The notes below the pieces were generated by a model, which did not search any database, was not told the DNA's origin, and saw only the letters and a list, made by a program, of their open reading frames with translations. A stretch of 64,000 nucleotides of DNA from contig JAPLDL010000013.1 in the NCBI GenBank assembly GCA_026391735.1, forward strand, positions 1 through 64,000, in the 5' to 3' direction. The position numbers and the translations under genes were made by a program. Below are positions 62,042 to 64,000 of the stretch, in pieces (the first letter of the stretch is position 1; every line of letters begins with the position of its first letter). The DNA comes from Bacteroidota bacterium (GTDB taxonomy: Bacteria; Bacteroidota; Bacteroidia; Bacteroidales; FEN-979).

Positions 62042-62201
62042 CGTCACTCAGTACGTGGAGACTGACAAAACAACTGACGGATCAATTCAGCGAAGACCAA
62101 TGAGGTTATGGCCGTCATTATATTTGCAGTTCGTAAAACCCGGGAAATGGCTGCATTCAGGCTGCCCTGAATAGGATATCTTAAAACATACACCAGGTTC
62201 A

Positions 62202-62909
62202 ATGAAACATCTGGCAATACTATCATTAATCGTCCTGCAAAGTACTCTATCGCCCAAAGCTCAGGTCCTGAAAAATGATAGTATGACCGATATTAATGGC
62301 AATGCATACAGGACTGTTGTCATTGGTAAATATGAGTGGATGGCAGATAATCTCAAAACCACCACTTATAGCGACGGCACTAAAATTCCCAATGTAACCG
62401 ACAGCATTTTATGGACAGGCCTGACTATAGGCGCCTACTGTTGGTACAACAACAATGAAAATAATGCCAACACATATGGGGCACTTTACAACTGGCATGC
62501 AGTTGGCACTGGAAGGCTTTGCCCCAATGGATGGAGGGTTCCATCCGATGAAGAGTGGAAGTATCTGGAAGGGGCAGCCGACAGCAGGTACGGCTCTGGA
62601 GACCCAATCTGGGATAAGTTTGCAGGGCGTGGATTTGATGCCGGGCAAAGGCTTAAAACTAAATCAGGCTGGAGCTTTGGCGGAAGCGGCACTGATGATT
62701 TCGGCTTTTCTGCCCTTCCGGGTGGTGAGCGCTGCAGTTATGGCCGCTTCTTCATCATGGGCAAGAGCGGTTTCTGGTGGAGCAGAACTGAAAATGATTC
62801 CACCAGCGCCTGGTACCGTAATATCATTTATGGTGTGGAGGATGTAAACCGCCTGATCCACCCGAAGTGGATGGGGTTCTCGGTACGTTGTCTCAGGGAG
62901 AAAAAATAA
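62202..62909 (+). CDS. Secreted FISUMP-domain protein
   Basis: 235 aa with a signal peptide (HLAILSLIVLQSTLSPKAQ). The mature part is a single FISUMP domain: MTDINGNAYRTVVIG, EWMADNLKTTTYSDG, YGALYNWHAV, CPNGWRVPSDEEWKYLE and GFWWSRTENDSTSAW, ending FSVRCLREK. This domain is common in Bacteroidota and Fibrobacter surface proteins; its role is not established. It ends 12 nt before the next gene. Confidence 0.92.
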   Translation: MKHLAILSLIVLQSTLSPKAQVLKNDSMTDINGNAYRTVVIGKYEWMADNLKTTTYSDGTKIPNVTDSILWTGLTIGAYCWYNNNENNANTYGALYNWHAVGTGRLCPNGWRVPSDEEWKYLEGAADSRYGSGDPIWDKFAGRGFDAGQRLKTKSGWSFGGSGTDDFGFSALPGGERCSYGRFFIMGKSGFWWSRTENDSTSAWYRNIIYGVEDVNRLIHPKWMGFSVRCLREKK

Positions 62910-62921
62910 AGTTTATAGAAC

Positions 62922-64000
62922 ATGAAAAAAACTTATTTAGTACTGATTATTTTTTTAATCGCCCTTTCTGGTGAATCAATTTGCCAGAATATAAATTGTA
63001 AACTTAAAGGGACTTTAGTAAACAGAGAGAGCAAGACAATTATACTATTGCGGATGACGGAAGATCCACGCTTCAACGGGGTCAGGATCCCGATCACCGA
63101 CAACCATTTTGAATATGAACTCAAAGCTCCTGTTAAAGAGATGTATAATCTTATTTTCCTGGATGAGCTTGAAAAAGGAGCCATGGGGCCGGTAAGCTTT
63201 TTCCCTGAGGATTGCACCATCGATTTTACCCTTTATGATTTTGAAAACTATAATAAAGCTAAGATAAGCGGAGGAAACCTGAATAAGGAAATGTCAGATT
63301 TTAACGGAAATCAAAAAATACTTTTCAGTCCGCTCTTTCAACCCTACAGCAGGATACTGGATTCCCTTTGGAATTCAAATAAATATTACAGTAGTAAAGG
63401 GCAGGCATTAGCTGATAAAATAAGCAATACCAGCAACCAGGATACCCTGGCGAAACTATACATTGAAAGGGAGAAACTCGAAAATTCAGGAGAGATGAAG
63501 TCAGACCTCGTGAAATCAATCCTTGTAAAATACGATTCGGTGAGCAGGATTAAAATGTACTGGGTAAATGGCTTTATCAAAGCACATGTCGACCTGTTTT
63601 CCTTTTCCCTAATGTATACAATGCTTAATGAATACAGCTACAATAAAACGAGTGTTGATCTTACTTTCATTAATGGGATCTATCCGGTTTTTGCAAAAAA
63701 ATTTCCTTCGCATCCATATACGAAGCGGATTGGTGAAATGCTTAATGCAATCAATAAGATCAAAGTGGGAAGTCATTACATTGATTTTGAAGCACCGTCA
63801 GCCGACGGGAAATCAGTCAGGGTTTCAGACTGCATCAGAGGAAAGTATGCATTGATTGATCTTTGGGCTTCCTGGTGCGGGCCATGCCGGTCGCTGGGCC
63901 GGAGTATGATCCCGGTATATGAAAAGTTTAAATCGAAGGGATTCGTAATCATCGGAGTCGCCTGCGAATTCAGGAATGATAACGCATTCAGGACTGCTCT
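62922..64000 (+). CDS. TlpA-like thiol-disulfide oxidoreductase, 3' partial
   Basis: The frame from ATG 62922 runs without a stop to the window end (about 360 codons). A signal peptide (YLVLIIFLIALSGESICQ) is followed by a DUF4369-like N-terminal part (INCKLKGTLVNRESKTIILL, FEYELKAP), a helical middle, and from about residue 290 a thioredoxin fold: FEAPSADGKSVRVSDCIRGK, LWASWCGPCR with its CxxC, and FVIIGVACEF. Such periplasmic or envelope proteins reduce disulfides in Bacteroidota. It is probably in an operon with the FISUMP gene. Confidence 0.9.
   Translation, partial: MKKTYLVLIIFLIALSGESICQNINCKLKGTLVNRESKTIILLRMTEDPRFNGVRIPITDNHFEYELKAPVKEMYNLIFLDELEKGAMGPVSFFPEDCTIDFTLYDFENYNKAKISGGNLNKEMSDFNGNQKILFSPLFQPYSRILDSLWNSNKYYSSKGQALADKISNTSNQDTLAKLYIEREKLENSGEMKSDLVKSILVKYDSVSRIKMYWVNGFIKAHVDLFSFSLMYTMLNEYSYNKTSVDLTFINGIYPVFAKKFPSHPYTKRIGEMLNAINKIKVGSHYIDFEAPSADGKSVRVSDCIRGKYALIDLWASWCGPCRSLGRSMIPVYEKFKSKGFVIIGVACEFRNDNAFRTA

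Overview
The window is chromosomal DNA of a free-living member of the Bacteroidota, probably class Bacteroidia. Evidence: repeated TAnnTTTG(C) promoter boxes, some with a TTG box 19-21 nt upstream; type III glutamine synthetase; DUF4831 and DUF4199 proteins; type IX secretion C-terminal domains; a GH92 mannosidase; and three-part transhydrogenase genes. Genes are dense. No transposase, phage, CRISPR or rRNA gene was seen.

Layout. 1-4.8 kb: a Wsp-like chemosensory operon (CheA with a receiver, CheB, a receiver-histidine kinase) ending in an H-NOX haem NO/O2 sensor. 4.8-11.8 kb: pdxH, a frameshifted Fe-S/CDGSH gene, pntA1-pntA2-pntB, a small lipoprotein, rarA and kdsA. 11.8-24.3 kb, minus strand: DUF4831, glnN, a sodium:solute symporter, then a surface-glycan block with all four activities of the GDP-D-glycero-D-manno-heptose route (isomerase, kinase, phosphatase, nucleotidyltransferase), two glycosyltransferases, a nitroreductase and a cyclic-nucleotide-domain histidine kinase. 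24.3-31.1 kb: SRP RNA, a Sua5-type tRNA-modification gene, tRNA-Lys, an Ntn-type hydrolase, cysC, a Band 7 protein, an M49-like peptidase and a methyltransferase. 31.1-36.5 kb: a mutasome cassette (alternative DnaE, DinB, divergent LexA-like repressor). 36.5-41.6 kb: sugar-nucleotide genes (ugd, uxs, rmlD, phosphohexomutase). 41.6-47.3 kb: Omp85-like protein, Hpt protein, bcp-recA-TPR operon, nth. 47.3-55.7 kb: two type IX-secreted proteins, GH92 mannosidase, CoA-binding protein and clpB. 55.9-64 kb: a tandem caspase-fold protein, several membrane and secreted proteins, and a thioredoxin-like lipid/envelope protein cut by the window end.

The most unusual feature is not a gene. At least fourteen arrays of degenerate 7-nt or 8-nt tandem units lie between 10.8 and 53.1 kb. 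Each locus has its own unit. Many turn into their own reverse complement partway along and so could fold into hairpins, in the best cases without losing the 7-nt register. They sit mostly at stop codons, but three lie in frame inside the alternative dnaE and one inside the GH92 gene. A 14-copy heptad array lies between the only ATG and the signal peptide of the GH92 gene, with that ATG one heptad out of frame; this looks like a phase-variable translation switch. The octamer subfamily carries a GGCGCGAAGCGCC hairpin repeated at exactly 34-nt spacing.
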